Shown: positions 6,935 to 15,546, counted from the stretch's first letter. The stretch is DNA of 64,000 nucleotides from Streptococcus sobrinus DSM 20742 = ATCC 33478 (GCF_000686605.1 NZ_JMLC01000003.1:62001-126000), one strand, 5' to 3'. A program made the numbers and translations. The notes: generated by a model not told the origin, from the letters alone.

Positions 6935-7862
6935 GGGCGACGGCCTCTTTGATTTCTTGGTAGATCTGCTCGTTTTCTTCTAGACTGTAGGAGTTGGCTC
7001 CGCTAGCCAGCGGGTGGCCCCCACCATCATGGCGTTTGGCAATTTCATTGATGGTGGCTTTTTTACTGCGGAGGCGAACTCGGTAGTGGCCCTCAGGCTG
7101 CTCGACAAAGATGGCCCAGGACTGGACAACATCAATCTTGCCGGGCGTGCCAACGATGGCTGAGCTTTCGGCATCGCTAACGCCAAAGTCTGCCAGAACC
7201 TGCCGACTTAAAAGCAAGCGGGCTGCCCCATTCTCATCCACTTCTAAGTGGTCAAAGACATAACCCTGCAACTTGGCGATTTTAAAGGAAAAGCTGTCCA
7301 TCTGGCGAGAAATAGCCGCAAAATCAAAGTCGAATTCTCGTAAATCCGCCGCAATTCTTAAAGTCTTAGGGCTGGTCGCATCGTAGAGAAAACGACCTGT
7401 ATCACCGACTATCCCAGCATAGAGCAGGCGGGCTGCCTCATCCGTCAACTCAAGACCAGTTTCTTGGGCAAAAGCAGTAATGATTTCGCTGGCCGAAGAA
7501 GCTTGCGTATCGACATAGAGCAGGTCACCGTAGGCATCTTCGTTGGGATGATGGTCCATTTTGATGAGGAAGTCCCCTTGGTCAAAGCGGTCGTCGTCAA
7601 TCCGAGGGGTGTTGGCTGTGTCAGTCACGATAACTAAGCTACTAACATAGTCGCTGTCAGCCACCTGGTCCATCTTGGCCAGCCAAGCCAGACTAGGTTC
7701 ATCACTCCCAGTTGCCAGCACCTTCTTATTAGGAAAATTGTGGCGGAGTATCTCCCGCAAGCCCAGCTGACTGCCCAGAGCATCGGGGTCGGGCCTCTGG
7801 TGGCGGTGAATAATAATCCTATCGTAGGCTTGAATTTTTTCCAAAATTTGATTGAAAGTCAT
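6918..7862 (-). CDS. nrnA: DHH/DHHA1 phosphodiesterase (NrnA/Pde2 type)
   Basis: A 314-residue DHH-family phosphoesterase. Motifs are RPDPDALGSQ (residues 23-32), VIVTDTANTPRIDD, the signature DHHPNED, and the DHHA1 motif GGGHPLASGA near the C terminus. NrnA degrades nanoRNA oligonucleotides and pAp. The streptococcal Pde2 orthologue also cleaves pApA in the c-di-AMP pathway; which activity dominates cannot be read from sequence. It is the first gene of a minus-strand unit with apbE, whose start overlaps its 3' end. The ATG at 7862 is preceded by GGATGAAGAGACT. Confidence 0.9.
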   Translation of the reverse strand: MTFNQILEKIQAYDRIIIHRHQRPDPDALGSQLGLREILRHNFPNKKVLATGSDEPSLAWLAKMDQVADSDYVSSLVIVTDTANTPRIDDDRFDQGDFLIKMDHHPNEDAYGDLLYVDTQASSASEIITAFAQETGLELTDEAARLLYAGIVGDTGRFLYDATSPKTLRIAADLREFDFDFAAISRQMDSFSFKIAKLQGYVFDHLEVDENGAARLLLSRQVLADFGVSDAESSAIVGTPGKIDVVQSWAIFVEQPEGHYRVRLRSKKATINEIAKRHDGGGHPLASGANSYSLEENEQIYQEIKEAVAHVTTD

Positions 7863-7957
7863 AGTCTCTTCATCCTTGTTTTTGAGGCTATTATAGCATA
7901 ATTATCGGGACCAGAGAGGATGAGAAAAGCCCGCCAAAATTCTCAGCTAGGCTTTAC

Positions 7958-8749
7958 TTATTTAATCGCCTTGTATTCGACGGCCAAACCACGTTTGACG
8001 GCTGGGCGTTGGGCAATTTTCTCGGTCCAGGCCTGTAGGTTCTTATATTCCTTGACATTGAGGAAGATGCCGGCCCTGTCCCAAATCTTGTCTTGGGCCA
8101 GACGTCCGTACCAGCACCAGATGGCTAGGTCAGCGATGGTGTAGGTGTCACCTGCGATGTAGGATTTATTGGCCAATTCCTTATCCAGCAGGTCCAGTTG
8201 ACGTTTAGCTTCCATGGCAAAGCGGTTGATGGCGTACTCGATCTTTTCTGGTGCATAGTGGAAGAAGTGGCCAAAACCACCACCCAAGAAAGGTGCAGCT
8301 CCAGTCTGCCAGAAGAGCCAGTTGAGGACTTCATTACGCTCAGCTGGATCACTAGGAATTAGTTGACCAAATTTTTCCGCTAGGTAGAGCAGGATATTGG
8401 CAGACTCAAAGACGCGAACGGGTTTATCACCCGACAGGTCCAAGAGGGCAGGAATTTTTGAATTAGGGTTGATGGCCACAAAGTCGGAACCAAATTGGTT
8501 ACCTTCGCCGATGGCGATTTTGAAGAGATCATAGCCGGCTTCCTCGATGCCCAACTCTTTTAATTCTTCAAACATGATGGAAGCCTTGATACCATTTGGC
8601 GTTCCAAGAGAATAGAGCTGGAAGGGTTGGTCCCCTTGAGGCAAGTCTTGCTCGAAACGAGCTCCAGCCGTTGGCTGGTTGAGAGAACCCCAGGCCCCAC
8701 CCATTTGAGCTGGATTTTCCCAAACTTCTGGTAATTGATAATCTGACAT
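7958..8749 (-). CDS. yghU: YghU-type glutathione S-transferase (disulfide-bond oxidoreductase)
   Basis: A 263-residue protein with the extended N terminus of the YghU/YfcG class. A thioredoxin-like half includes FQLYSLGTPNGIKASIMFEE, then SKIPALLDLSGD and ESANILLYLAEKFG. An all-helical half contains WLFWQTGAAPFLGGGFGHFF and YIAGDTYTIADLAIWCWYG. Family members bind two glutathiones and reduce disulfides. A longer frame exists upstream, but the ATG at 8749 has GGAGG 8 bp ahead and matches the family N terminus MSDYQLPEVW. It is divergent from add across a 220-bp region containing a perfect inverted repeat. Confidence 0.9.
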   Translation of the reverse strand: MSDYQLPEVWENPAQMGGAWGSLNQPTAGARFEQDLPQGDQPFQLYSLGTPNGIKASIMFEELKELGIEEAGYDLFKIAIGEGNQFGSDFVAINPNSKIPALLDLSGDKPVRVFESANILLYLAEKFGQLIPSDPAERNEVLNWLFWQTGAAPFLGGGFGHFFHYAPEKIEYAINRFAMEAKRQLDLLDKELANKSYIAGDTYTIADLAIWCWYGRLAQDKIWDRAGIFLNVKEYKNLQAWTEKIAQRPAVKRGLAVEYKAIK

Positions 8750-8878
8750 AAGCAAATCCTCCGTCCTTTTTGGTTTTATCCTATCAGAAATAAGGAAGGA
8801 ATACAAAAGATTGACATGACTATCTCAAGCCAGCGGTCCGGTCAATTTAAGACCGAATCAATCCAGCAATCTGCTCTA

Positions 8879-8908
8879 GACTAGACCTAGGCTTGCCTAG
8901 GTCTAGTC
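8879..8908. promoter_or_regulatory. Perfect 14-bp inverted repeat between yghU and add
   Basis: GACTAGACCTAGGC at 8879-8892 and GCCTAGGTCTAGTC at 8895-8908 with a 2-nt spacer. It lies between two divergent genes and has no T-run, so it is more likely an operator or a leader hairpin than a terminator. Its binding protein is unknown. Confidence 0.4.
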
Positions 8909-8969
8909 ATTTGAATTTCTCCTTATTTATGTTAAGATAGGAAAAATTATTTGCTTAAAGGAAGTCGTC

Positions 8970-9977
8970 ATGTATCAAAGTCTTGCAAAAACAGAACTTC
9001 ATTGTCATCTTGATGGGTCGCTCTCCCTGTCAGCCATTCGGCAACTGGCTCAAATGGCCCATATTGCCATTCCGGCAACGGACCAAGAGCTAAGAAGTCT
9101 AGTGATGGCACCTGAGCATTGTCAAAATCTTATGGATTATCTCAGGACCTTCGATTTTGTCCGCCCCCTCTTACAGACCCAAGAAGCTCTGGAGTTGGCG
9201 GCCTATGATGTCGCCCGCCAGCAGGCCCAGGAGAATGTCATCTATAGTGAAATTCGTTTTGCACCTGAATTATCCATGGACCAGGGTTTGAGTGCCAGCC
9301 AGACCGTCAAGGCTGTTCTAGCAGGTCTAAATCGAGCTCAGCAAGATTTTGGAATTGTCAGCAAGGCCCTAGTCTGTGGCATGCGGCAATCAAATCTTGA
9401 CCTCACTTGGGATATTCTGTCAGAAATTGCTAACTTGGCTCCTCGGGGTCTGGCCGGTTTTGATTTTGCTGGAGACGAGCATACCTTTCCCCCTGCCAAG
9501 ATTGAAGGTCTGATTAAGAAGGTGCAGGGTCTGGGTTATCCTCTGACCCTCCATGCTGGTGAATGTGGCTGTCCCCAACATATTGTCCAAACCTTAGAGT
9601 TAGGAATCAAACGGATGGGACATGTCGCAGCCCTTACCCACCATCCAGAAATTATTACCGAATTTGTTAGAGAAGGAGCGGTAGCTGAGCTCTGTCTGAC
9701 CAGCAATCTGCAAACCAAGGCAGCTTCAAGCTTGGCCGATTATCCTTATCAGGAACTCCTGAAAGCAGGGGCTAAGATTACCATCAATACGGATAATCGG
9801 ACGGTTTCGGATACTAATTTGACCAAGGAGTACCGGCTCTTCAACCGACATTTCGCTACCAGCCCTGCTGAATTTCTGACCTTTAATCAGAATGCCATCT
9901 CGGCTGCCTTTGCCAGTCAAGTGGAGAAGGACCATTTGTCGCAAAAGCTGAAGGCGGCCTATCAGCCCTATTTGTAG
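8970..9977 (+). CDS. add: Adenosine deaminase
   Basis: A 335-residue cytosolic zinc hydrolase converting (deoxy)adenosine to (deoxy)inosine for purine salvage. It shows the metal-binding [11 protein letters not shown] (residues 9-19), the catalytic HAGECG (His-Ala-Gly-Glu) near residue 196, the [10 protein letters not shown] region, and INTDNR, which carries the metal-binding and general-base aspartate of the usual TDDP motif with Asn in the second position. Length is normal for the family. The ATG at 8970 follows AAAGGAAG. The product inosine would feed the PunA/DeoD phosphorylases encoded at 47.7-51.2 kb. Confidence 0.94.
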   Translation: MYQSLAKTELHCHLDGSLSLSAIRQLAQMAHIAIPATDQELRSLVMAPEHCQNLMDYLRTFDFVRPLLQTQEALELAAYDVARQQAQENVIYSEIRFAPELSMDQGLSASQTVKAVLAGLNRAQQDFGIVSKALVCGMRQSNLDLTWDILSEIANLAPRGLAGFDFAGDEHTFPPAKIEGLIKKVQGLGYPLTLHAGECGCPQHIVQTLELGIKRMGHVAALTHHPEIITEFVREGAVAELCLTSNLQTKAASSLADYPYQELLKAGAKITINTDNRTVSDTNLTKEYRLFNRHFATSPAEFLTFNQNAISAAFASQVEKDHLSQKLKAAYQPYL

Positions 9978-10042
9978 AGAGTTCTCTATAAAATTTTCAA
10001 CGATTGTGATATAATCAAGGCACCGATTATTTGGAGGGAACT

Positions 10043-10486
10043 ATGGCTTTAGCTAAGATTGTTTATGCGAGTATGACGGGCAATACTGAGGAAATTGCCG
10101 ATATTGTGGCTGAGAAATTGGAAGACTTGGGTCACACCGTGGATGTGGACGAGTGCACAACGGTTGATGCTGCTGACTTTGAAGATGCGGATATGGCGAT
10201 TGTTGCCACCTATACTTATGGTGATGGGGATTTGCCTGATGAAATTGTGGATTTCTACGAAGATTTGGCAGATGTCGATCTGTCTGGTAAGATTTACGGT
10301 GTGGTTGGCTCTGGGGATACCTTCTACGATTACTTCTGTAAATCGGTTGATGAATTTGAGGACCAATTTGCTCTGACAGGTGCGACCAAGGGAGCCAATT
10401 CGGTCAAGGTTGACCTGGCAGCAGAAGACGAGGATATTGAAAATCTGGAAGCCTTCGCCCAAACAATGTCTGATAAATTAGCCTAA
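10043..10486 (+). CDS. Flavodoxin
   Basis: A 147-residue electron carrier binding FMN non-covalently. The phosphate loop is YASMTGNTEEIADIV (residues 7-21). The isoalloxazine-binding loops are TYTYGDGDLPD and GSGDTFYDYFC, and the protein is strongly acidic as is usual. An in-frame TTG at 10031 exists, but the ATG at 10043 is preferred because GGAGGG lies 5 bp ahead. The gene has its own terminator at 10500. Flavodoxin next to chorismate mutase, a ClC and rplS is a conserved streptococcal neighbourhood; here sufB and repeats are interposed. Confidence 0.93.
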   Translation: MALAKIVYASMTGNTEEIADIVAEKLEDLGHTVDVDECTTVDAADFEDADMAIVATYTYGDGDLPDEIVDFYEDLADVDLSGKIYGVVGSGDTFYDYFCKSVDEFEDQFALTGATKGANSVKVDLAAEDEDIENLEAFAQTMSDKLA

Positions 10487-10499
10487 ATAAGATTGAGAA

Positions 10500-10530
10500 G
10501 AAATCGGCAGAATTGTCGGTTTCTTTTTCG
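10500..10530 (+). terminator. Terminator of flavodoxin gene
   Basis: GAAATCG and CGGTTTC arms with a short loop, followed by TTTTTCG. Confidence 0.65.
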
Positions 10531-10590
10531 TGAAAATTCCCCCCAAAGAGGTTATAATGAGAGTTGGCTAGTTTTAGCTTAAAGATGAAA

Positions 10591-10774
10591 AGTGGACTAG
10601 AAATTGTTGGAGCAATGCTAGCAATTTTCTAGACCACCCCGCAGGCTTGATTGTTTTTTCAATGGTCTCCCAGACTGTTGGCCTTGTCCCCTGTGACAGA
10701 GGCATTCAATCAACCCCTGCGTCAATTGTTTACGGTTGAAAAGTAAGGAGGCTTGGACCATTTGTTCCAGCCTT
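10591..10774 (+). repeat. Divergent MITE-like repeat (family A), copy upstream of sufB
   Basis: A hairpin (AGTGGACTAGAAATTG against CAATTTTCTAGACCAC) is followed by CCGCAGGCTTGATTG, then CAATCAACCCCTGCGTCAATTG, GGTTGAAAAGTAA and a terminal GGCTTGGACC/GTTCCAGCC hairpin. The order matches copies at 1457 and 27755, but the stem sequences differ. It occupies most of the 308-bp gap between flavodoxin and sufB and ends about 20 bp before the sufB start, so it lies in or next to the sufB leader. Confidence 0.6.
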
Positions 10775-10794
10775 CTCAGATAGATGGAGGAAAT

Positions 10795-12180
10795 ATGGCT
10801 AAGAATAGAGATTACGCTTTTGGTTTCCACGATGATGTCAGCGCCCTGGTTTCGACTGGTAAGGGCCTGACCGAAGAAGTTGTACGAGAAATTTCTCGGG
10901 TTAAAAACGAACCCCAATGGATGCTGGATTACCGGCTCAAGTCCCTGGAGCTCTTTCACAAGCTTCCCATGCCCAAGTGGGGGCCTGACCTGTCAGGTAT
11001 CAATTTTGATGACATTATTTACTACCAAAAGTTGTCCAAGGATCGTTCCCGTTCCTGGGAAGAAGTGCCTGATAAGATTAAGGAAACCTTTGACCGCTTA
11101 GGGATCCCTGAGGCAGAAAAGCAGTACCTGTCTGGAGCTGCCGCCCAGTATGAGTCTGAAGTGGTCTACCACAATATGAAGGATGAATTTGAAAAGCTGG
11201 GTATCGTCTTTACCGATACCGACACAGCTCTGCAACAGTATCCTGAGCTTTTTAAGGAATATTTCGGTACGGTGATTTCCAATGCTGAGCATAAGTTTGC
11301 CGCCCTCAACGGGGCAGTTTGGTCCGGTGGTACCTTTATCTACGTTCCAAAGGGTGTGCAATGTCCCATGCCGGTGCAAACCTATTTCCGAATTAACAGC
11401 GAAAATGCCGGCCAATTTGAACGCTCGCTCATGATTGTCGACGAAGGAGCTTCCATCCAGTATATCGAAGGCTGTACTGCGCCATCTTATACGACCAACA
11501 GCCTCCATGCTGCCAGCGTAGAGATTGTCGTTAAGCGAGATGCTTCCTTCCGTTACACTACTATGCAGAACTGGTCGGATAATGTTTATAATCTGGTAAC
11601 CGAGCGGGGGACAGTCGAAGAAAACGGAACCCTAGAATGGATTGATGGTAATCTAGGCAGTAAGGTCAATATGAAGTACCCTTGCTCCCTGCTCAACGGC
11701 CCTCACGCCCGTTGTTCCGTCCTGTCTATGGCCTTTGCCAACTACGGTCAACATTTGGATGCCGGCTGTAAGGTCTACCACAATGCTCCCAACACCTCCA
11801 GCACCCTGATTTCTAAATCTGTTGCCAAGGATGGTGGTCGGACCGACTATCGGGGAACCGTTCGCTTCGCTTCCAATAGTAAGGGTTCCAAGTCTCACAT
11901 CGAGTGCGATACCATTCTTATGGATGAGGAATCTAGCTCAGATACCATTCCTTTCAATGAAATCCATAATTCAGATGTTGCTCTGGAACACGAAGCTAAG
12001 GTTTCCAAGGTTTCCGAAGAACAGCTCTACTACCTGATGAGCCGGGGTGTCAGCGAAGAAGATGCCACTGCCATGATTATCAATGGTTTCATGGACCCTA
12101 TCACCAAGGAACTGCCAATGGAATACGCCGTCGAGCTCAACACCCTCATCAACATGAGCATGGAAGGATCGGTGGGGTAA
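10795..12180 (+). CDS. sufB: Fe-S cluster assembly scaffold SufB
   Basis: A 461-residue SufB of normal length, part of the SufBCD complex that assembles iron-sulfur clusters. It begins [15 protein letters not shown] and shows [19 protein letters not shown], the parallel beta-helix core, [20 protein letters not shown] with the acceptor-region cysteine, and the typical end [20 protein letters not shown]. The ATG at 10795 follows TGGAGG; the longer in-frame start lacks an RBS. Unlike the usual sufCDSUB operon, no sufC, sufD, sufS or sufU gene is adjacent. It sits alone between two repeat blocks. It could be the relocated sole copy or a duplicate; the window cannot decide. Confidence 0.95.
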   Translation: MAKNRDYAFGFHDDVSALVSTGKGLTEEVVREISRVKNEPQWMLDYRLKSLELFHKLPMPKWGPDLSGINFDDIIYYQKLSKDRSRSWEEVPDKIKETFDRLGIPEAEKQYLSGAAAQYESEVVYHNMKDEFEKLGIVFTDTDTALQQYPELFKEYFGTVISNAEHKFAALNGAVWSGGTFIYVPKGVQCPMPVQTYFRINSENAGQFERSLMIVDEGASIQYIEGCTAPSYTTNSLHAASVEIVVKRDASFRYTTMQNWSDNVYNLVTERGTVEENGTLEWIDGNLGSKVNMKYPCSLLNGPHARCSVLSMAFANYGQHLDAGCKVYHNAPNTSSTLISKSVAKDGGRTDYRGTVRFASNSKGSKSHIECDTILMDEESSSDTIPFNEIHNSDVALEHEAKVSKVSEEQLYYLMSRGVSEEDATAMIINGFMDPITKELPMEYAVELNTLINMSMEGSVG

Positions 12181-12186
12181 CACTGA

Positions 12187-12712
12187 AAGATTGACTAAGT
12201 GCTCGGCACTTGTCAATCTACGGTAGTCTCTATGGCCGACTACCTATCAGTCTTACTAACTCCAAAAAGGAAGCATTATCGGCTTCCTTTTTTCCGTGTC
12301 GTAACTCACGGAAATCTAGCTAAGACTTAAAAGCCTTGCTAGATTACGGCAAGTGCTATGGCACTTTGCCTACCTCCCTTACTAACTTCGATAAAGCAGT
12401 AATATCGACTGCTTTATCTCCCTGTCGTAACACTATCAAGAGTGACTAAGTGCTCGGCACTTGTCAATCTACGGTAGTCTCTATGGCGACTACCTATCAG
12501 TCTTACTAACTCCAAAAAGGAAAGCAACATCGGCTTTCCTTTTTTCGTGTCAGCACAGGTAAGGTCACTTTATTTTTCTTTTAAAGTGTCTATGGAAACT
12601 ACTAGGCTAGTTTCCTATACCCCTGACTAACTATGATAAAGAAGTGGATAATTGACTGCTTTATCTCCGTGTCGTCACCAACAAAGTTACTTTTTCTCTC
12701 TTTTTTAGTGAC
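12187..12712 (+). repeat. Tandem array of three-hairpin repeat units (family B)
   Basis: Four units of about 126 bp plus a truncated fifth start near 12187, 12313, 12440, 12558 and 12678. Each unit has hairpin a, hairpin b around CTATGG, a conserved TTACTAACT linker, hairpin c around TATCG, then CGTGTCGTAAC. Stems change between units but stay paired. Hairpin b is GGTAGTC/GACTACC in units 1 and 3 and GGCAAGTGC/GCACTTTGCC in unit 2. Hairpin c is AAAAAGGAAGC/GCTTCCTTTTT, GATAAAGCAGT/ACTGCTTTATC, AAAAAGGAAAGC/GCTTTCCTTTTT, then a GATAAAG/CTTTATC type. Units 1 and 3 resemble each other, as do 2 and 4 in hairpin c, suggesting duplication of a dimer. Hairpin c could serve as the sufB terminator. 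Confidence 0.85.
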
Positions 12713-12778
12713 TAGGGGAATTGCTTTGGTGATCATTTTAGCTAATCCTAATAGAAAGGGATAGATTGGCTTTCTCCC

Positions 12779-12807
12779 TTGAATTTCTCCTGCCATTCCC
12801 CTATAAT
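12779..12807 (+). promoter_or_regulatory. Promoter immediately ahead of the VTT protein start (possible leaderless mRNA)
   Basis: TTGAAT (12779-12784), a 17-bp spacer and a perfect TATAAT (12802-12807). The expected start of transcription is 12813-12815, which coincides with the ATG at 12814. No Shine-Dalgarno precedes that ATG. Confidence 0.6.
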
Positions 12808-12813
12808 AAGCCT

Positions 12814-13500
12814 ATGCCTTTCAAGAAAATCAATTTAAACAGTCGGAGCCTGCGACACCTACTTGCCTCCTTGGGCTTGCTGATTGGCCTCATTTATTTG
12901 GGCTTTTTCGCCTATCGCTACTGGGATGCTCTGAGCAATTTCTTCAATGTTGAAAAGCAGGTCGTCTCCTTCGGTCGCCAGTTTTCGACTGCCAACATCT
13001 TTAATTTCTGCGTTCTGATTCTACTGACGGCTCTGGGTTCGGCTGTTCCCTTCCTGTCAAATGCAGTCCTAGCCGTTTTTAATGGTGTAGTCTTCGGCCC
13101 TTGGCTGGGCCTGGTCATGAATCTGCTGGCCAATTCTCTGGGGAATTTTCTCTCCCTCAAAATTTTATCAAAGATTAACATTACCGACCGGGAAAAATCT
13201 TTCTCTGATAAATTAGAAGTCCTGCAAAAGATTGATAATCCCTATCTGGCCATAAGTTTGGGCTATATGGTTCCCATCTTTCCAACCCTGCTGGTCAATT
13301 ATTTGGTCACAGAATCGAAGCTACCGCTCAAGAAATGGTTACCCTGTGTGCTAGTTGGTGTCTTTCCAACCTCCTGCCTCTACGCCTTTGGCGGGGACGC
13401 TATTCTCAAGGGAAATATTAAGAGAATCCTAGTTCTCCTAGTTCTGGGACTACTGGTTTATGGACTGGTCAAGTGGATGCTCAATCGCAAGAAAGCCTAG
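12814..13500 (+). CDS. TVP38/TMEM64-family (VTT domain) membrane protein
   Basis: A 228-residue membrane protein with a hydrophobic N-terminal helix (LLASLGLLIGLIYLGFFAY), a VTT core with AVPFLSNAVLAVFNGVVFGP (glycine- and proline-rich re-entrant region), NLLANSLGNFLSLKI, and further helices toward the C terminus. DedA/TVP38 relatives are thought to move phospholipids across the membrane; the substrate here is unknown. The ATG at 12814 is chosen because it starts MPFKKINLN and lies exactly where a consensus promoter would start transcription. The alternative TTG at 12766 is upstream of that promoter. Confidence 0.85.
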   Translation: MPFKKINLNSRSLRHLLASLGLLIGLIYLGFFAYRYWDALSNFFNVEKQVVSFGRQFSTANIFNFCVLILLTALGSAVPFLSNAVLAVFNGVVFGPWLGLVMNLLANSLGNFLSLKILSKINITDREKSFSDKLEVLQKIDNPYLAISLGYMVPIFPTLLVNYLVTESKLPLKKWLPCVLVGVFPTSCLYAFGGDAILKGNIKRILVLLVLGLLVYGLVKWMLNRKKA

Positions 13501-13566
13501 TTTTGCTGGGCTCTTTTTGATATAATGAGGTGTTTTGAAAATCATAAAATGCTGGGAGGAAATCCT

Positions 13567-13833
13567 ATGGACTTAGAGGAAATTCGACAAAATATAGACA
13601 AGATTGATAGGGACTTGGTGGCCTTGATTGAAAAGCGGATAACTTTAGTCAGCCAAGTCGCCGCCTATAAGAAGGAAACGGGCAAGCCCATCTACGACCA
13701 AGCTCGTGAAGAAGCAGTCTTGGACAAGGTGTCTAGTCTAGTTCAAAACCAAAGTTTTGAGTCCTTTATTCGGGCCACCTTTGCGGACATTATGAAGGAG
13801 TCTCGGGCCTATCAGGCCCAAGAATTGGACTAG
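13567..13833 (+). CDS. Chorismate mutase, AroQ type
   Basis: An 88-residue all-helical enzyme converting chorismate to prephenate for Phe/Tyr synthesis. The pattern MDLEEIRQNIDKIDRDLVAL, then EKRITLVSQVAAYKKETGKP, YDQAREEAVLDKV and the C-terminal helix matches the AroQ fold. The active-site arginine near the N terminus and the K/R pair in helix 1 to 2 are present. The ATG at 13567 with GGGAGG upstream is preferred over an earlier in-frame start at 13525. It lies ahead of a ClC gene and rplS, a conserved streptococcal order. Confidence 0.92.
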   Translation: MDLEEIRQNIDKIDRDLVALIEKRITLVSQVAAYKKETGKPIYDQAREEAVLDKVSSLVQNQSFESFIRATFADIMKESRAYQAQELD

Positions 13834-13912
13834 GTGAGACATTTGGCTGGCTTTCTCAACCAGAAGCAAAGATTTGAGAAAAGGTCCTAGTTCTCAGTCA
13901 TGGAGGAAATTT

Positions 13913-15100
13913 GTGCTTACATCAATAAAAAATAATTCGCTACTCATTGTCGCAGCTGTCATCGTCGGTCTGGTCATCGGAGCTATTGATACAGTCTTCG
14001 GGCGTGTTCTGCTCTTTGTCAGCGATTTTCGTGACAGTCACCTAGCTTGGACCCTGCCCTTTCTCGCTCTGGCTGGATTAGTCAGCGTCTGGCTCTACCA
14101 ACGCTTCGGCGGTGAGGCTGGTAAGGGCATGGGTCTGGTCTTTGAAGTCGGCCACGAGAAAAGAGACGACATCCCCAAAGTCTTAATCCCCTTGATTATG
14201 GTAGCAACCTGGCTGACCCATCTTTTCGGAGGAAGTGCCGGCCGAGAAGGAGTAGCTGTACAGATTGGAGCAACGGTTTCCCATTGGTTGGGCAAACTGA
14301 TTCCCCTACAGAATAGCTCTCGTATCTTTTTGGTGACAGGGATGGCAGCTGGTTTTGCGGGCCTCTTTCAAATTCCTCTAGCAGCTACCTTCTTTGCGAT
14401 TGAAGTTCTGGTGGTAGGTGAATTAGCCTTCTCAGCCCTCTTGCCAGCCCTGATTGCCTCTCTGGTTGCCAGTCAGACCTCGCACGCTTTGGGTCTAGAA
14501 AAATTTGCCGTACCCGTCTCTGTTCATTTGGACTTGGAACCTCTAGTGGTAGTCAAATTACTGGTCTTGGGGCTTTGCTTTGGTCTTGTTGGCAGTCTCT
14601 TTGCGGCCAGTCTAGCCTGGGCTAAGAAACAAGCCTCGACCTATTTCACCAATCCCTATTGGCGGATTGCCCTTATCAGTCTCTGCTTGACTGTTCTCTT
14701 TTTCTTGCTTTGGCAAGGACGTTACACGGGTCTGGGAACCAATTTGATTTCAGCTAGTTTTTCAGGCGGTAAGATTTATGCCTGGGACTGGGCTTTGAAA
14801 TTGGTGCTGACGGTTATTACGCTAGCAGCTGGTTTCCAAGGGGGAGAAGTAACACCGCTCTTTGCTATCGGGGCCAGCCTCGGGGTCGTTCTTGCCGGTT
14901 TCTTCGGCCTTCCAGTCGCCTTGGTCGCAGGCCTGGGCTATGTCAGCGTCTTTGGTTCAGCTACCAATACCCTCCTAGCCCCAATTCTCTTGGGCGGTGA
15001 GGTCTTTGGCTTTGCCAATACCCCCTACTTTGCTATCGTGGCGGTCGCTGCCTTTCTCTTTAGCCATAAACATACGATTTATGCCTTGCAAAAACGCTAA
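13913..15100 (+). CDS. ClC-family chloride/fluoride channel or antiporter
   Basis: A 395-residue polytopic membrane protein with the ClC fold. It has the anion-binding motif GGSAGREGVAVQIGATVSHW (about residues 104-123), AAGFAGLFQIPLAATFFAIE, and the second half AGFQGGEVTPLFAIGASLG. GREG and GGEVTP are characteristic, though the first filter motif is not the classic GSGIP. ClC proteins in the same place beside rplS in S. mutans are linked to fluoride resistance, so fluoride export is a reasonable guess. GTG at 13913 is preferred, as GGAGG lies 6 bp upstream; the longer TTG start has no RBS. A second ClC is at 49242. Confidence 0.88.
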   Translation: MLTSIKNNSLLIVAAVIVGLVIGAIDTVFGRVLLFVSDFRDSHLAWTLPFLALAGLVSVWLYQRFGGEAGKGMGLVFEVGHEKRDDIPKVLIPLIMVATWLTHLFGGSAGREGVAVQIGATVSHWLGKLIPLQNSSRIFLVTGMAAGFAGLFQIPLAATFFAIEVLVVGELAFSALLPALIASLVASQTSHALGLEKFAVPVSVHLDLEPLVVVKLLVLGLCFGLVGSLFAASLAWAKKQASTYFTNPYWRIALISLCLTVLFFLLWQGRYTGLGTNLISASFSGGKIYAWDWALKLVLTVITLAAGFQGGEVTPLFAIGASLGVVLAGFFGLPVALVAGLGYVSVFGSATNTLLAPILLGGEVFGFANTPYFAIVAVAAFLFSHKHTIYALQKR

Positions 15101-15115
15101 TCATAGTGTAAAATA

Positions 15116-15190
15116 TTTCTATGTGTGTAATGGACACACGAAAATACGGCTAATCCGCTGGGACAAGCACCTAAGATTAGTAAGATAGGA
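15116..15190 (+). promoter_or_regulatory. rplS leader with two hairpins (L19-leader-like)
   Basis: Between a TAAAAT-type -10 (near 15107) and the rplS RBS, TGTGTGT/ACACACG (15122-15140) and CTAATC/GATTAG (15150-15180) form two hairpins. Firmicute rplS genes are known to carry an L19 autoregulatory leader. The match here is by position and architecture only. Confidence 0.4.
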
Positions 15191-15198
15191 GAAAATAA

Positions 15199-15546
15199 AT
15201 GAATCCATTAATCCAAAGTTTGACTGAAAGTCAACTTCGTACTGACATCCCTGACTTCCGCCCTGGTGATACCGTTCGTGTTCACGCTAAGGTTGTCGAA
15301 GGTAACCGTGAACGTGTTCAGATCTTTGAAGGCGTTGTTATCTCTCGTAAGGGTCAAGGCATTTCAGAAATGTACACTGTCCGCAAGATTTCAAGCGGTA
15401 TCGGTGTCGAACGTACTTTCCCAGTTCACACACCACGTGTTGAAAAGATTGAAGTAACTCGTCATGGTAAAGTCCGTCGTGCTAAATTGTACTACTTGCG
15501 TGCCCTTCAGGGTAAAGCTGCACGTATTCAAGAAGTCCGTCGTTAA
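15199..15546 (+). CDS. rplS: 50S ribosomal protein L19
   Basis: A 115-residue ribosomal protein at the interface of the subunits. The sequence shows the standard [55 protein letters not shown] and [17 protein letters not shown]. It is of full length, with a strong RBS (TAGGAG) and its own terminator. Codon use is highly biased, as expected of an abundant protein. Confidence 0.98.
   Translation: MNPLIQSLTESQLRTDIPDFRPGDTVRVHAKVVEGNRERVQIFEGVVISRKGQGISEMYTVRKISSGIGVERTFPVHTPRVEKIEVTRHGKVRRAKLYYLRALQGKAARIQEVRR

Noticed and set aside
10795-12180. SufD instead of SufB
   Set aside because: The length, the [18 protein letters not shown] region and the C-terminal end fit SufB. SufD is shorter and lacks these.
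12187-12712. CRISPR array
   Set aside because: Units are about 126 bp with no constant repeat/unique spacer alternation, and there are no cas genes.
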